DNA of 64,000 nt from Niabella agricola (GTDB lineage Bacteria > Bacteroidota > Bacteroidia > Chitinophagales > Chitinophagaceae). The notes under the pieces are model-generated. The model made no database searches and was not told the origin of the DNA. It saw only the letters and a program-made list of their open reading frames with translations. Every line of letters starts with the position of its first letter. The first letter of the stretch is position 1. Shown here piece by piece: positions 8,665 through 17,265 of this stretch. Position numbers and translations under genes: made by a program. The DNA is taken from NCBI RefSeq assembly GCF_021538615.1, contig NZ_JAJHIZ010000002.1, forward strand, positions 434,001 to 498,000, written 5' to 3'.

Positions 8665-8938
8665 TTCCGGTCCCAGCGGGAATATTGAATATAAAGTGTG
8701 GAATGAGAAATGTAAAGTAGTAATCCCGCTTTGGTCAGGCATAATGAACGGGGCTTTACTTCTACATTTAATATTTTATATTGGTTATTTCATATTCCGG
8801 TCCCTGCGGGAATATTGAATATAAAATGTAGAATGAAAAATGTAAAAATAGTGATTCTGCCCCCGGCAAGCATTAATGAGCGGTAATGGGCCTTTGGTTT
8901 TACATTGATTGTTTTAAATTGGTTATTTTACATTCCCC
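8665..8938. repeat. Tandem ~130-bp intergenic repeat, two copies
   Basis: The 419-bp gap between the Fe-S protein and the ATP-grasp gene is filled by repeats. Two imperfect copies with a 130-bp period start at 8665 and 8795. Each begins TTCCGGTCCC (or TCCCT) GCGGGAATATTG, passes through GAATGARAAATGTAAA and ends TTGGTTATTT. The start of a third copy may be present at 8932 (ATTCCCCACAGGGGGA). Within each copy the ATGTAAA and TTTACAT blocks are inverted, so the transcript could fold. Just upstream (8590-8660) is low-complexity sequence built on AATTTGAAAA. Confidence 0.7.
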
Positions 8939-8973
8939 ACAGGGGGATGCTTATATTTGCGCATATTTTATTA

Positions 8974-10017
8974 ATGAGTGTAAGGAAATTTTTTAAAAGA
9001 ATCTTTAGCTGGGAATTATGGAATTTTAACGTGCTGTATGCGCCGATCAGCCCGGTTTGGCTCTGGTATTGTTTACGCAGCAGGTCTTTTTGGTTTTTTA
9101 CACCCAGCAATCCTACCATCGCTTTTGGCGGTTTTGAGGGGGAAGGGAAAAAAGAAATGTATGAACAACTTCCCACCGAAGTGGTGCCGCTTACCATTTA
9201 TATCCGGAACGGTCTTCCTTTTGAAACCGTACAGGCTCAGGTAGAACAATCGGGGCTTCAATATCCTTTTATTGTAAAGCCAGATGTGGGTATGAAGGGC
9301 ATCCTGTTCCGGGTGATTGAGAATGAACAGCAACTAAAGAAATACCATGACCGGATGCCAGTGGAATATATTGCGCAGGCAAAGGTGGACCATCCGGTTG
9401 AAGTGAGTGTGTTTTATTACCGGTATCCCTGGGAGAAAAAAGGCGTGGTTTCGGGTTTTATTCACAAGGAATTGTTGCAGGTGAAGGGTGATGGAAAGAG
9501 CACGCTTGAGCAATTGATTCAGCAACATCCCAGGGCCCGCTACCGGTTGGAGGAGATGGAGCACCGGCACCGGCACCGTTATGACCGGGTACTGCCGGAT
9601 CAGGAGATCTTTTACCTTTCCTATGCCGGTAATCATAACCGCGGAGCCCGGTTTACCAACCTGCATGCGGAGATCGATGACCGGTTACTGAGTGTTTTTG
9701 ACAGGCTCAGTCATTATAATGAAAGTTTTTTTTACGGCCGGTATGATATCAAAGCCACTTCCATAGAAGATCTTAAGGCCGGAAAGAATTTTATGATACT
9801 GGAATTTAACGGGGCAGGAGCAGAGCCCAATCATATTTATGATTGCAATATGCCGCTGGGCGCGGCCTATAAGGAAATCCTCCGGCACTGGAAGGCACTA
9901 TACACCATCAGCCGATATAATTACAAGCAGGGAGTGCCCTATTGGTCATTCCGAAAAGGAAAAGCATTCCTGCGTGCTTCCCGGAAGCATTTTAAAATAT
10001 TGGAGCAATTTGATTAA
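8974..10017 (+). CDS. ATP-grasp domain protein (D-Ala-D-Ala ligase-like)
   Basis: Protein of 347 residues with an ATP-grasp fold. Visible: the lysine strand YPFIVKPDVGMKG, the adenine/phosphate region EYIAQAKVDHPVEVSVFYYR, the arginine-rich GNHNRGARFTNL and the metal-binding end KNFMILEFNGAGAEPNHIYD. Such enzymes ligate a carboxylate to an amine or similar nucleophile using ATP. The N-terminal segment (SWELWNFNVLYAPISPVWLW) is amphipathic and may lie on the membrane. The start at 8974 (MSVRKFF) is preferred; ATG codons at 8905 and 8947 fall in the repeat region. The substrate is unknown. The gene stands alone. Confidence 0.85.
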   Translation: MSVRKFFKRIFSWELWNFNVLYAPISPVWLWYCLRSRSFWFFTPSNPTIAFGGFEGEGKKEMYEQLPTEVVPLTIYIRNGLPFETVQAQVEQSGLQYPFIVKPDVGMKGILFRVIENEQQLKKYHDRMPVEYIAQAKVDHPVEVSVFYYRYPWEKKGVVSGFIHKELLQVKGDGKSTLEQLIQQHPRARYRLEEMEHRHRHRYDRVLPDQEIFYLSYAGNHNRGARFTNLHAEIDDRLLSVFDRLSHYNESFFYGRYDIKATSIEDLKAGKNFMILEFNGAGAEPNHIYDCNMPLGAAYKEILRHWKALYTISRYNYKQGVPYWSFRKGKAFLRASRKHFKILEQFD

Positions 10018-10021
10018 GCCG

Positions 10022-10177
10022 TTAACTGCCCCGCTGGGAACCGGTATTTTGTTGTTTGCTTACAAACCCCGAGCTTTTGGGTTTTTGTATGAATTTTGAA
10101 CTGGCAGCCGTGGCTGTACCCCCTTTTTTGTCTTTATTTTTTTTGTCCTTTTGGTTCTTTTGGTTCAATAATGACAT
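10022..10177 (-). CDS. Small lysine-rich conserved protein
   Basis: Short protein of 51 residues: MSLLNQKNQKDKK, a Lys/Asp-rich middle, and the ending SKFIQKPKSSGFVSKQ followed by a Gly/Arg-rich tail. It is predicted to be disordered and strongly basic. Similar short basic proteins occur in Bacteroidota. The start at 10177 was chosen because the residues before it (23 codons) look like non-coding sequence. It converges with the ATP-grasp gene, ending 5 bp away. Function unknown. Confidence 0.55.
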   Translation of the reverse strand: MSLLNQKNQKDKKNKDKKGGTATAASSKFIQKPKSSGFVSKQQNTGSQRGS

Positions 10178-10392
10178 GGATGTATCGTTTTCCGTAAAGG
10201 TAACCGCAAAATAGCAAATGACCAACTGATCTGCCTGTACCCGCATCCAACCTATTTGATGGAGCGCATTCTGCTTTTTTGCCGGCGAGGGGCGTAAGAG
10301 ATCTGCACTGAGCGGACGGATCCTTGTCGAATGTGCGAATACACCTTTAGTTTTTTAACCAAAAAGGTCGCCGGGTGCCACCACCTTTCTGG

Positions 10393-10857
10393 TTATATAA
10401 GCGTGTACCGGTATAGCAGGAAATCCGTGTCTGGCTGTTGTTGCTGAAACCCGATCTGTTCGTACAGTTTTTGCGCTGTAAAATTATCGGTTGCGGTTTC
10501 CAGCTGTAAAAAATGGGCGCCGGTTGCAGCTGCAAACTCCATGGCTTTGCGGATCAGCGCTTCTCCAAATCCGTTTTTCCGGTAAGCGGCTTCCACGAAC
10601 AGGTCGTTCAGGATCCAGTTCTTAACCGTTCTTACGGAAGAATAGGTGGGGTAGAGCTGTGTGAATCCAACAGGATGCAACAGGTCGTTTTGTTTTGCAA
10701 AGGCTACAAAAATTACTGATTCATGCTGCTGCAACCGTGCCTCTATAAACGCCTTCGCTCTTGGAATATCGGATGTTTGTTTGTAAAATACCCGGTACTG
10801 GTCAAAAAGCGGTACCACCAGGAAGGCTTCGCCGGACCGGATTTGCCGGATCTCCAT
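10393..10857 (-). CDS. GNAT-family N-acetyltransferase
   Basis: Acetyltransferase of 154 residues using acetyl-CoA. The GNAT core is visible: NWILNDLFVEAAYRKNGFGE (motif A with the acetyl-CoA loop RKNGFG), then ATGAHFLQLETATDNFTAQK and LYEQIGFQ. The start at 10857 (MEIRQIRSG) aligns with the paralogue at 17926-18372; an ATG 30 bp upstream (10887) is also possible. A TACATTTG box at 10893-10900 (minus) fits a Bacteroidota -7 element and would put transcription start close to that first ATG, favouring 10857. The substrate is unknown. Confidence 0.88.
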   Translation of the reverse strand: MEIRQIRSGEAFLVVPLFDQYRVFYKQTSDIPRAKAFIEARLQQHESVIFVAFAKQNDLLHPVGFTQLYPTYSSVRTVKNWILNDLFVEAAYRKNGFGEALIRKAMEFAAATGAHFLQLETATDNFTAQKLYEQIGFQQQQPDTDFLLYRYTLI

Positions 10858-11138
10858 GGATGCCGGTGTTGTTGTTTTCAGATTCATCGGTTCAAATGTA
10901 GCAAATTCCGCCGGTGAATCTTTTCCCGGGACTATTTCTGCAGATAATCCGGATTTAATGTAGACAAATGAATCGTCGATCAGCGGTGGGGCTGCTTTCG
11001 TGCCCGCAGATTTTACAGCGGTGTACAGAAAAGGCGGTTATGGGGTGCTTACTTTAAGATTTTCTGTGCGGAATTTGTACGGGGATAAAGAAACAAAAGA
11101 TCGGCAGGAGGCGACCTGCAGGGATTGTTGCCATGATA

Positions 11139-11951
11139 TTAGTCCGCAAACAGCTCTTTTTTTTCGGAGGTGTGGACGCTGAAATAACCCAGGGCCCCGC
11201 CGGCAATATTGGACAGTGGGTTACCGGGGTTGGAGCTGTTGCCCTCACCGAGCGCTCCGGCTTTCAGCTGACTGAAATAATCAAAAGTATCTTTGCTGAT
11301 GCATTGCATTTCGACAATGACGCGGTCGTATGGATCAATAAAGGTTGGGGCATTGCTGTCGGTAAACACATCCAGCAGTTCTAGTGTCATTTTGTTGCCG
11401 TTAAACAAGCGGTCGTTTTCAATAAAGATGGTAGTGCTTTCGAAGCCGTCTACTGATAAAATGAACCGGTAATAATTGCCGCTGGCCGGCGGGTCGGTAA
11501 AAACGACGGTAGGGATCCGCAGGGTTCTTCCCAGGATGCTCCGTTGTGTAATAAAAAGTGAATCGAATGCCACTTTTGCCGGCATCGTGGAAACGGCACT
11601 ATAGGTAACCCCTTCTACCTGGGCCTTTAAGGTGTAAGCGGAGCCGGCGCTGGTGGCAATATGTGCAGTATACCGGCCATTGCCCCGGGAATTGAGAATT
11701 ACGGGTGCACTTCCGTTACCGGTAATAGAAACGATGGCGCCATCTTTTCCTGAGTAAGCATTGGGCGCATCCACCGCCAGGGTTTCGGAAATAAATACAA
11801 CGGCAGAGTCCTTCTGATCGGTAAGACTGGCCTGTATGACGGTTTTAGGTGCTGTTCCGGCTTCATATTCCGGATAGATCACCTTTCTGCAGGAACAGCA
11901 GGCGAACAGCAGCAGCAGGAGCATATAAAAAGGTCGGAGATCAGGTGTCAT
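11139..11951 (-). CDS. DUF4249-family lipoprotein
   Basis: Lipoprotein of 270 residues. Signal peptide MTPDLRPFYMLLLLLFACCS with a lipobox cysteine just after. The body matches the DUF4249 family of Bacteroidota: KTVIQASLTDQKDSAVVFIS, TLKAQVEGVTYSAVSTMP, and the C-terminal NPLSNIAGGALGYFSVHTSE. Such proteins usually sit beside a TonB-dependent receptor, but none is next to this one. The start at 11951 gives the signal peptide; a much longer open frame upstream lacks one. Function unknown; probably outer-membrane associated. Confidence 0.85.
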   Translation of the reverse strand: MTPDLRPFYMLLLLLFACCSCRKVIYPEYEAGTAPKTVIQASLTDQKDSAVVFISETLAVDAPNAYSGKDGAIVSITGNGSAPVILNSRGNGRYTAHIATSAGSAYTLKAQVEGVTYSAVSTMPAKVAFDSLFITQRSILGRTLRIPTVVFTDPPASGNYYRFILSVDGFESTTIFIENDRLFNGNKMTLELLDVFTDSNAPTFIDPYDRVIVEMQCISKDTFDYFSQLKAGALGEGNSSNPGNPLSNIAGGALGYFSVHTSEKKELFAD

Positions 11952-12155
11952 AAACCGGTAAAACGGGCGCCGGATAGGCGCGGCCGGATTTTTTTTTGTA
12001 AAAATAATTCTTTTTCTTTTTTCTGATTTATTTTCTGTATCTTGCACGTGGTGTTTTTCATAGGTTAGCAACGGCCAGCTCTTTTCAGGGCAGGCCTTTT
12101 TTGCTTTACAGCGGTTTTGACTATTGAATGTCGTTGCTGAGGCGGGTGTGAGCGG

Positions 12156-12325
12156 GCCACGAAGACGGAAAGACACAAAGAAACACAAGAAGTATTAAAC
12201 CTATTTGTTCCTTAAATTTTTATGATGGATGTTAAGCTGCCGCGTCGTTGCTTCTTGGCGTTGCTGCGTGCAATGAGGTGAGTTATGCCACTAAGGCTGA
12301 AAGACACGGAGAAGCACAAAGAAAT
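12156..12325. repeat. Two copies of a GCCAC..GAAAGACAC intergenic repeat
   Basis: In the 480-bp gene-free stretch 11952-12431 two related blocks occur about 130 bp apart. GCCACGAAGACGGAAAGACA starts at 12156 and continues CAAAGAAACACAAG. GCCACTAAGGCTGAAAGACA starts at 12287 and continues CGGAGAAGCACAAAG. This A/C-rich motif resembles sequences often repeated between genes in Bacteroidota genomes. Apart from these copies I see no gene or RNA in the stretch. Confidence 0.55.
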
Positions 12326-12431
12326 GTTTAGTTGCAGTTCGAACCTTTGGTATGCTGTGATGGTGCGGAAGCAAACGATACCTGACAGCTACCTTTACCG
12401 GCAAAGGTACGGTATGATAAAAAGATGGAAA

Positions 12432-13550
12432 TTAAAACAGCCGGAGCTGGTTACCCGCATGTGCATTGCCGGCCTCTTCCCCAGGAGAATCAAAGTTTGA
12501 AAGCCCTACACCCAATAGCCGTACTTTCCGGTCTAAAAAATCGGCTTTATCCAGGATGAGCCGCACGGTATCCATCAACCGGTCGCGGTCGTTGAAGGAG
12601 GTCAGCAGTGAGTGGCTGCGGGTGCTGATGGTAAAGTCGTGAAACTTGAACTTGACCGTTACCGTGCGACCCTTCAGACCGGCCCGAAGCAGCCGTTCCT
12701 CCAGCTTTTCAGCAAGTACTTCCAGTTCCCGGAGCATAGCCGTTTTTGAGGTGATGTCTTCCTGGTACGTGTCTTCCACGCTGACGGATTTTGTTTCCCG
12801 GTCTGACTCAACCGGCCGCTCGTCAATGCCTCTTACGATCTGGTAGTAAAATTTTCCTGGTTTGCCAAAATGCCGTACAAGGTCGGCTTCCTGCATCTTT
12901 TTCAGATCGGCACCGGTGTGTAACCCCATCTGTTTCATCTTTGCAGCAGTAACCCGGCCTACACCATGAAATTTTTCCACCGGCAATTGTTCCATAAATG
13001 CGGCTACTTTAGAAGGCCCTATAAACGTAAGCCCGTCAGGTTTTTGCATACCGGAGGCAATCTTGGCCACGAATTTATTGACTGATACCCCTGCGGATGC
13101 AGTCAGCTTCAGCTCATCCTTTATCGCCTGTTTGATCGCTTTTGCAATATCCATGGCAGACCCGATGCCCGGCTTGTCTTCCGTTACATCCAGATAGGCT
13201 TCGTCCAGCGAGAGCGGCTCAATCAGATCGGTGTACTGGTGGAAGATGGCATGGATCTGCCTTGATACGGCTTTGTAGGCCTCAAAGCGGGGAAACACAA
13301 AAATGGCCTCCCGGCAAAGCCGCTGTGCTGTTTTGGAAGACATGGCCGAATGGATCCCATATCTCCGGGCTTCATAGCTGGCCGTGGCTACCACACCGCC
13401 ACGCCCTTCCGGCGAACCACCTACCACCAATGGCTTCCCGCGGTATTCCGGGAAATCGCGCTGCTCTACCGAAGCATAGAACGCGTCCATATCAATATGA
13501 ATGATTTTTCGCTGCAAAACCTGGTTTTCACCGCAAAGTAAGGCTATCAT
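12432..13550 (-). CDS. dinB: DNA polymerase IV (Y-family)
   Basis: Translesion DNA polymerase of 372 residues. Catalytic acidic residues are present: Asp20 in IIHIDMDAFYASVEQRD, and Asp116 and Glu117 in EPLSLDEAYLDV. The steric-gate region, the thumb helix-hairpin-helix (VEKFHGVGRVTAAKMKQMGL) and the little-finger domain (SVSVEDTYQEDITSKTAMLR) follow. The protein ends in QLRLF, a canonical beta-clamp-binding motif. It copies damaged DNA with low fidelity and is usually SOS- or stress-controlled. No operator was recognised in the 96 bp shared with the divergent di-haem gene. Confidence 0.97.
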   Translation of the reverse strand: MIALLCGENQVLQRKIIHIDMDAFYASVEQRDFPEYRGKPLVVGGSPEGRGGVVATASYEARRYGIHSAMSSKTAQRLCREAIFVFPRFEAYKAVSRQIHAIFHQYTDLIEPLSLDEAYLDVTEDKPGIGSAMDIAKAIKQAIKDELKLTASAGVSVNKFVAKIASGMQKPDGLTFIGPSKVAAFMEQLPVEKFHGVGRVTAAKMKQMGLHTGADLKKMQEADLVRHFGKPGKFYYQIVRGIDERPVESDRETKSVSVEDTYQEDITSKTAMLRELEVLAEKLEERLLRAGLKGRTVTVKFKFHDFTISTRSHSLLTSFNDRDRLMDTVRLILDKADFLDRKVRLLGVGLSNFDSPGEEAGNAHAGNQLRLF

Positions 13551-13646
13551 TTCCTGGCCTAATTTTTTATTTTTTTGGAAAACTGGAAATTAATTGTTAG
13601 GATTGTATTTTTTTTAAGTTAGGGTCATCTAACAAAATGAATTGAA

Positions 13647-14849
13647 ATGTCGAAAAATTATATACGGGTGATCGGGTTTGCCTTGCTGCTGATGGTCGCA
13701 ATGATGGCTTGTCAGAAAATGCTGCCCGGAGCGCCGGCCAAAGATCAACTGCTGGATGGCCCCGTAGAGGGACTTACAACGGATCAGCACCTGCAGTTCC
13801 TGCGGGGGGATGTAGCGTTTAATGACGAAGTGTTTGTGGCAGAAACCGGCCTGGGGCCTTTATTTGTGGCTACATCCTGTGGCAGCTGTCATGCAGGCGA
13901 CGGAAAAGGCCATCCGTTTACTACATTAACGCGCTTCGGACAACCGGATACATCAGGTAACCGGTACCTTCAGCAGGGTGGCCCTCAGTTACAACATCGT
14001 GCGTTGCCTGGTTTTTTACCCGAGCAGCTTCCCGCCGGAGCCACTTTCTCCCGGTTTATGCCTCCCGCAAATACAGGCCTGGGCTTCCTGGACGCCGTAC
14101 CGGATGCAGAACTGCTGAAATATGCAGATCCGGATGACGCGGATGGCGACGGTATCTCCGGAAGACCCAACTGGATTACATTGCCCGGCTATTGTTCCCT
14201 GAGAACGGGTGCGGTACAACAGAATGGAAAATATATCGGGCGGTTTGGTAAAAAAGCTGCTGTGTATGATTTATTGCAGCAAACAGCCACGGCTTATAAC
14301 CAGGATATGGGTATTACTTCTGCATATGAGCCGCACGATACCTATAACGGGCACGCCATTGACCCGGAGATCAGTATTGCCAAAGTACTGGATGTGGTCT
14401 TCTACCTGAAAACACTGAAAGTGCCCTTTCAACGCAAGCCGGAAAACGCAGTAGTAAAGGCCGGCCGGCAGCACTTCCTGGCGCTTCGCTGCAGCAGTTG
14501 CCATGTGCCGGAACTGAAGACCGGTTATTCGTCCATCGCTGCGCTTTCGTACAAAGTTTTTTATCCGTACACCGACCTGCTGTTACACGATATGGGGCCT
14601 GGCCTAAATGACGGATATACCGAAGGAACTGCCTTGCCGGAGGAATGGAGAACGCCTCCGCTCTGGGGGCTGGGGCTTTCAATGAATGCGCAGGGCGGAA
14701 GCTATTTCCTGATGCATGATGGCCGGGCGGGAAGCATCCGTGAAGCGATTCTCATGCATGGGGGAGAAGCACAGCAAAGCCGTGATCGTTTTCAGCAGCT
14801 AACGGAACCGGAGCAGCAAGAACTGATTAAATTTTTAGAAAGTCTTTAA
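13647..14849 (+). CDS. Di-haem oxidoreductase (DUF1111), lipoprotein
   Basis: Protein of 400 residues related to di-haem cytochrome c peroxidases (DUF1111 family). It has a lipobox (LLMVAMMACQK, Cys22) and two c-type haem sites, C78GSC81H82 and C282SSC285H286. Family stretches include ADPDDADGDGISGRPNWI and DMGPGLNDGYTEGTALPEEW. It should be anchored facing the periplasm or outer membrane and carry out electron transfer or peroxide chemistry. It is first in a plus-strand trio with a Rieske protein (14947) and an outer-membrane barrel (15487). The physiological substrate is unknown. Confidence 0.92.
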   Translation: MSKNYIRVIGFALLLMVAMMACQKMLPGAPAKDQLLDGPVEGLTTDQHLQFLRGDVAFNDEVFVAETGLGPLFVATSCGSCHAGDGKGHPFTTLTRFGQPDTSGNRYLQQGGPQLQHRALPGFLPEQLPAGATFSRFMPPANTGLGFLDAVPDAELLKYADPDDADGDGISGRPNWITLPGYCSLRTGAVQQNGKYIGRFGKKAAVYDLLQQTATAYNQDMGITSAYEPHDTYNGHAIDPEISIAKVLDVVFYLKTLKVPFQRKPENAVVKAGRQHFLALRCSSCHVPELKTGYSSIAALSYKVFYPYTDLLLHDMGPGLNDGYTEGTALPEEWRTPPLWGLGLSMNAQGGSYFLMHDGRAGSIREAILMHGGEAQQSRDRFQQLTEPEQQELIKFLESL

Positions 14850-14946
14850 ATACGTGCATACAACCATTGCTTTTAACACAGAGATGGATAGCGCCGCCTG
14901 GTGACAACCTGCAGGTGCCCGGCCCGTAAAATGATAAAATTAAATT

Positions 14947-15390
14947 ATGAAACGGCAGCAATTTTTACAACAATGTGGTTTTACCTGTTTGGGTATCCTG
15001 GGGCTGGGCGCGCTTGCGGAAAGCTGTACCACATCCAGGCATCTGCAGATGCCCATCAACGGCCATAACCAGCTACAGGTGCCGTTATCGGCTTTTATTG
15101 CGGAAAAAAAAGATTCTACTCAATATAAACGCTACCTGGTGGTTAGTAATGAGCGCCTGAATTATCCCATTGTTATCTACCGGGAAAGTGCTGCTGATTA
15201 TACAGCGTTATTACTGCGCTGCAGTCATCAATATAACGAACTAAATGTTGCCGGAGCATTGCTTACCTGTCCAGCGCACGGCAGTGAATTTAATACAAAG
15301 GGGGAAGTTGTGCAAGGCCCAGCGGATGCGCCATTACGCGTTTTCCCTGTTAAGGTCGAAGAAAAAAGCCTGTTGATTGATCTGGCATGA
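14947..15390 (+). CDS. Rieske [2Fe-2S] protein
   Basis: Protein of 147 residues with a Rieske fold. The cluster ligands are Cys92 and His94 (RCSHQYNELN) and Cys108 and His111 (LTCPAHGSEF). The N-terminus KRQQFLQQCGFTCLGILGLG with a cysteine in ALAESCTTS indicates export and perhaps lipid attachment. Only the Rieske domain is present, so this is an electron-transfer protein, not an oxygenase. It lies 97 bp after the di-haem oxidoreductase and before the barrel gene; the pair suggests a periplasmic redox chain. Confidence 0.93.
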   Translation: MKRQQFLQQCGFTCLGILGLGALAESCTTSRHLQMPINGHNQLQVPLSAFIAEKKDSTQYKRYLVVSNERLNYPIVIYRESAADYTALLLRCSHQYNELNVAGALLTCPAHGSEFNTKGEVVQGPADAPLRVFPVKVEEKSLLIDLA

Positions 15391-15450
15391 GGGCATTACT
15401 GCCGGTGTCCGGACGCATACCTCTGCTGAAAATTTTATCAAACCTGTAAT

Positions 15451-15468
15451 CGCCTGCCTGGACAGGCG
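15451..15468. repeat. Short hairpin CGCCTG-N6-CAGGCG
   Basis: A six-base perfect inverted repeat with a six-base spacer lies between the Rieske and barrel genes. There is no T run after it, so it is not an obvious terminator; it could stabilise or attenuate the transcript. Similar CCTG/CAGG hairpins are common between Bacteroidota genes. Confidence 0.4.
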
Positions 15469-15486
15469 TCCAAGAAACTTATCGGA

Positions 15487-16713
15487 ATGAAACGTTTTTT
15501 TTTATTATTAATATTGCTGACAATGACCGGTATTGCCCGCGCACAGCGGGATACGGCCCTTTTTAAACGGATCGTTCCGGATACCGGCAGTCTCAAAATG
15601 AATATGGATGCCGTTTACAACCGGCCCTTTGTGCAGGCAGGAAAATTGCCAGCCATATTAGGAGGTTATGTGGAAGCGAACTCCGCCTACTTCAGTGAAG
15701 ATGGCGTTTCGGAAGGATTGTCGTTCCAGCTGCCCCGGCTCACTTTGTTTATCGCATCTACCATCCGGAGACGGATCAAATTCCTTTCAGAAATAGAACT
15801 GGAGGAGGGCGGACGTGAGATCAATATTGAATTTGCATCGGTGGATGTGGAATTAAACCCATTGCTGAATCTTCGTGGAGGGGTTATCATGAACCCGATC
15901 GGCGCCTTCAACCAGAATCATGATGGCCCCAAATGGGAATTTATCAGTCGCCCGGTTGCAGCAACGACCATCATTCCTGCTACCTGGAGCACGGTTGGCT
16001 TTGGTGTATTTGGAAAATACGCCCGGGATAACTGGGTATGGGCTTATGAAGCTTATCTGACAAATGGGTTTGATAACAAGATTATTAACAACAATCAAAA
16101 CCGTACCTGGATGCCCGCTGCAAAAGCCAATGCAGCGCGTTTTGAGGAAAGTTTTAACGGAGCGCCGTTGGTAACTTTAAAGGGAGCGGTGCGGCATCGC
16201 CGCTTAGGTGAAATCGGCATTTCCTGGATGGGCGGGGTTTATAATAAATACCGGGAAGACGGGATTGACCTGGATAAAAAGAGACGGGTGGATTTTTTAG
16301 CACTGGATTATAATACCCGTTTATCAAAATGGAATACGGCCATTACCGGGGAATGGGTATGGGCCTGGATCGGGGTTCCTCCTACCTATACGCAGCAATA
16401 TGGCCGCCGGCAGCAAGGCGGGTTTGTCGATCTGGTGCAGCCCATTCTTCAACGGGAGCTGCTGGGGTGGAACCAGGCTGCGATCAATCTTGCTTTAAGA
16501 GGAGAATATGCCGACTATAATGTGGGACGGTTTATGGAAACCGGCGGGAAGATCTATGACCAGGTTACGGCCATTGTTCCGGGTATCAGCTTCCGGCCTT
16601 CGGCGCAAACGGTGCTGCGAGCCAATTACCGGTATGAATGGCACCGCGATCTGCTGGGAAACCCCGCTAAAAAGATCGCGGGATTTCAGTTCGGGCTCTC
16701 CACTTATTTCTAG
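15487..16713 (+). CDS. Outer-membrane beta-barrel (porin-like) protein
   Basis: Protein of 408 residues with a cleavable signal peptide (MKRFFLLLILLTMTGIARAQ) and alternating amphipathic strands throughout, ending in aromatic FGLSTYF as outer-membrane barrels do. Recognisable strands are FLSEIELEEGGREINIEFAS, GGVIMNPIGAFNQNHDGPKW and VLRANYRYEWHRDLL. The family is porin-like. It follows the di-haem and Rieske genes on the same strand and probably serves the same process, for example bringing a substrate to the periplasmic redox proteins; that link is inferred from position alone. Confidence 0.85.
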   Translation: MKRFFLLLILLTMTGIARAQRDTALFKRIVPDTGSLKMNMDAVYNRPFVQAGKLPAILGGYVEANSAYFSEDGVSEGLSFQLPRLTLFIASTIRRRIKFLSEIELEEGGREINIEFASVDVELNPLLNLRGGVIMNPIGAFNQNHDGPKWEFISRPVAATTIIPATWSTVGFGVFGKYARDNWVWAYEAYLTNGFDNKIINNNQNRTWMPAAKANAARFEESFNGAPLVTLKGAVRHRRLGEIGISWMGGVYNKYREDGIDLDKKRRVDFLALDYNTRLSKWNTAITGEWVWAWIGVPPTYTQQYGRRQQGGFVDLVQPILQRELLGWNQAAINLALRGEYADYNVGRFMETGGKIYDQVTAIVPGISFRPSAQTVLRANYRYEWHRDLLGNPAKKIAGFQFGLSTYF

Positions 16714-16746
16714 AAGACGATATCCATAAAATGCACCGGCACCGCT

Positions 16747-17265
16747 CTATTCCGGCGGCCGCGGTTCCAGGTGCTGTTGTATAAATGCTTCCAGTTCTTT
16801 TCCATGAAGATTGATGGCAATGACCTGGTTTTGTTCGTTGAGCACCACGTTAAACGGAAGTGCTTCAATGCCGTAGTCCTTAGCTGCTGCGCTTTTCCAG
16901 AATTTAAGATCGCTTACCTGTATCCAGTTGATTTTTAAACGGGCCACCATTTTTTCCCAGGTACGTTTGTCTTTGTCTAACGAAACCCCCACCATTTCAA
17001 ATTTGTTTTCTTTAACGGAGGCTGCGAATTTTTTATACAGTTCTTTTAGCAGCGGTTGTTCTTTTACACAGGGCGCACACCAGCTGGCCCAGAAATCAAT
17101 CAGGATCAGCCGGCCTTTTAGCGCATTGAGTGTGAATGGCTGGCCGTCAATCCGGGGCATGCTGATTTCCGGTGCATGCTGTCCGGTTTTTAACAGGGAG
17201 CTCTGAGCGATACAGGTACCGGCAACCAGGCAAACGATGAATGTGCTGAAGACCCGGTACATCAT
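16747..17265 (-). CDS. TlpA-like thioredoxin-fold protein
   Basis: Secreted thiol-disulfide protein of 172 residues: signal peptide MMYRVFSTFIVCLVAGTCIA, then a TlpA/ResA fold with redox centre Cys63 and Cys66 in DFWASWCAPCVKEQPLL and the cis-proline region IEALPFNVVLNEQ. It should reduce disulfides in the periplasm. Its start overlaps by 4 bp the stop of the rhodanese-like gene at 17262, so the two are one operon. It converges with the barrel gene. Confidence 0.92.
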   Translation of the reverse strand: MMYRVFSTFIVCLVAGTCIAQSSLLKTGQHAPEISMPRIDGQPFTLNALKGRLILIDFWASWCAPCVKEQPLLKELYKKFAASVKENKFEMVGVSLDKDKRTWEKMVARLKINWIQVSDLKFWKSAAAKDYGIEALPFNVVLNEQNQVIAINLHGKELEAFIQQHLEPRPPE

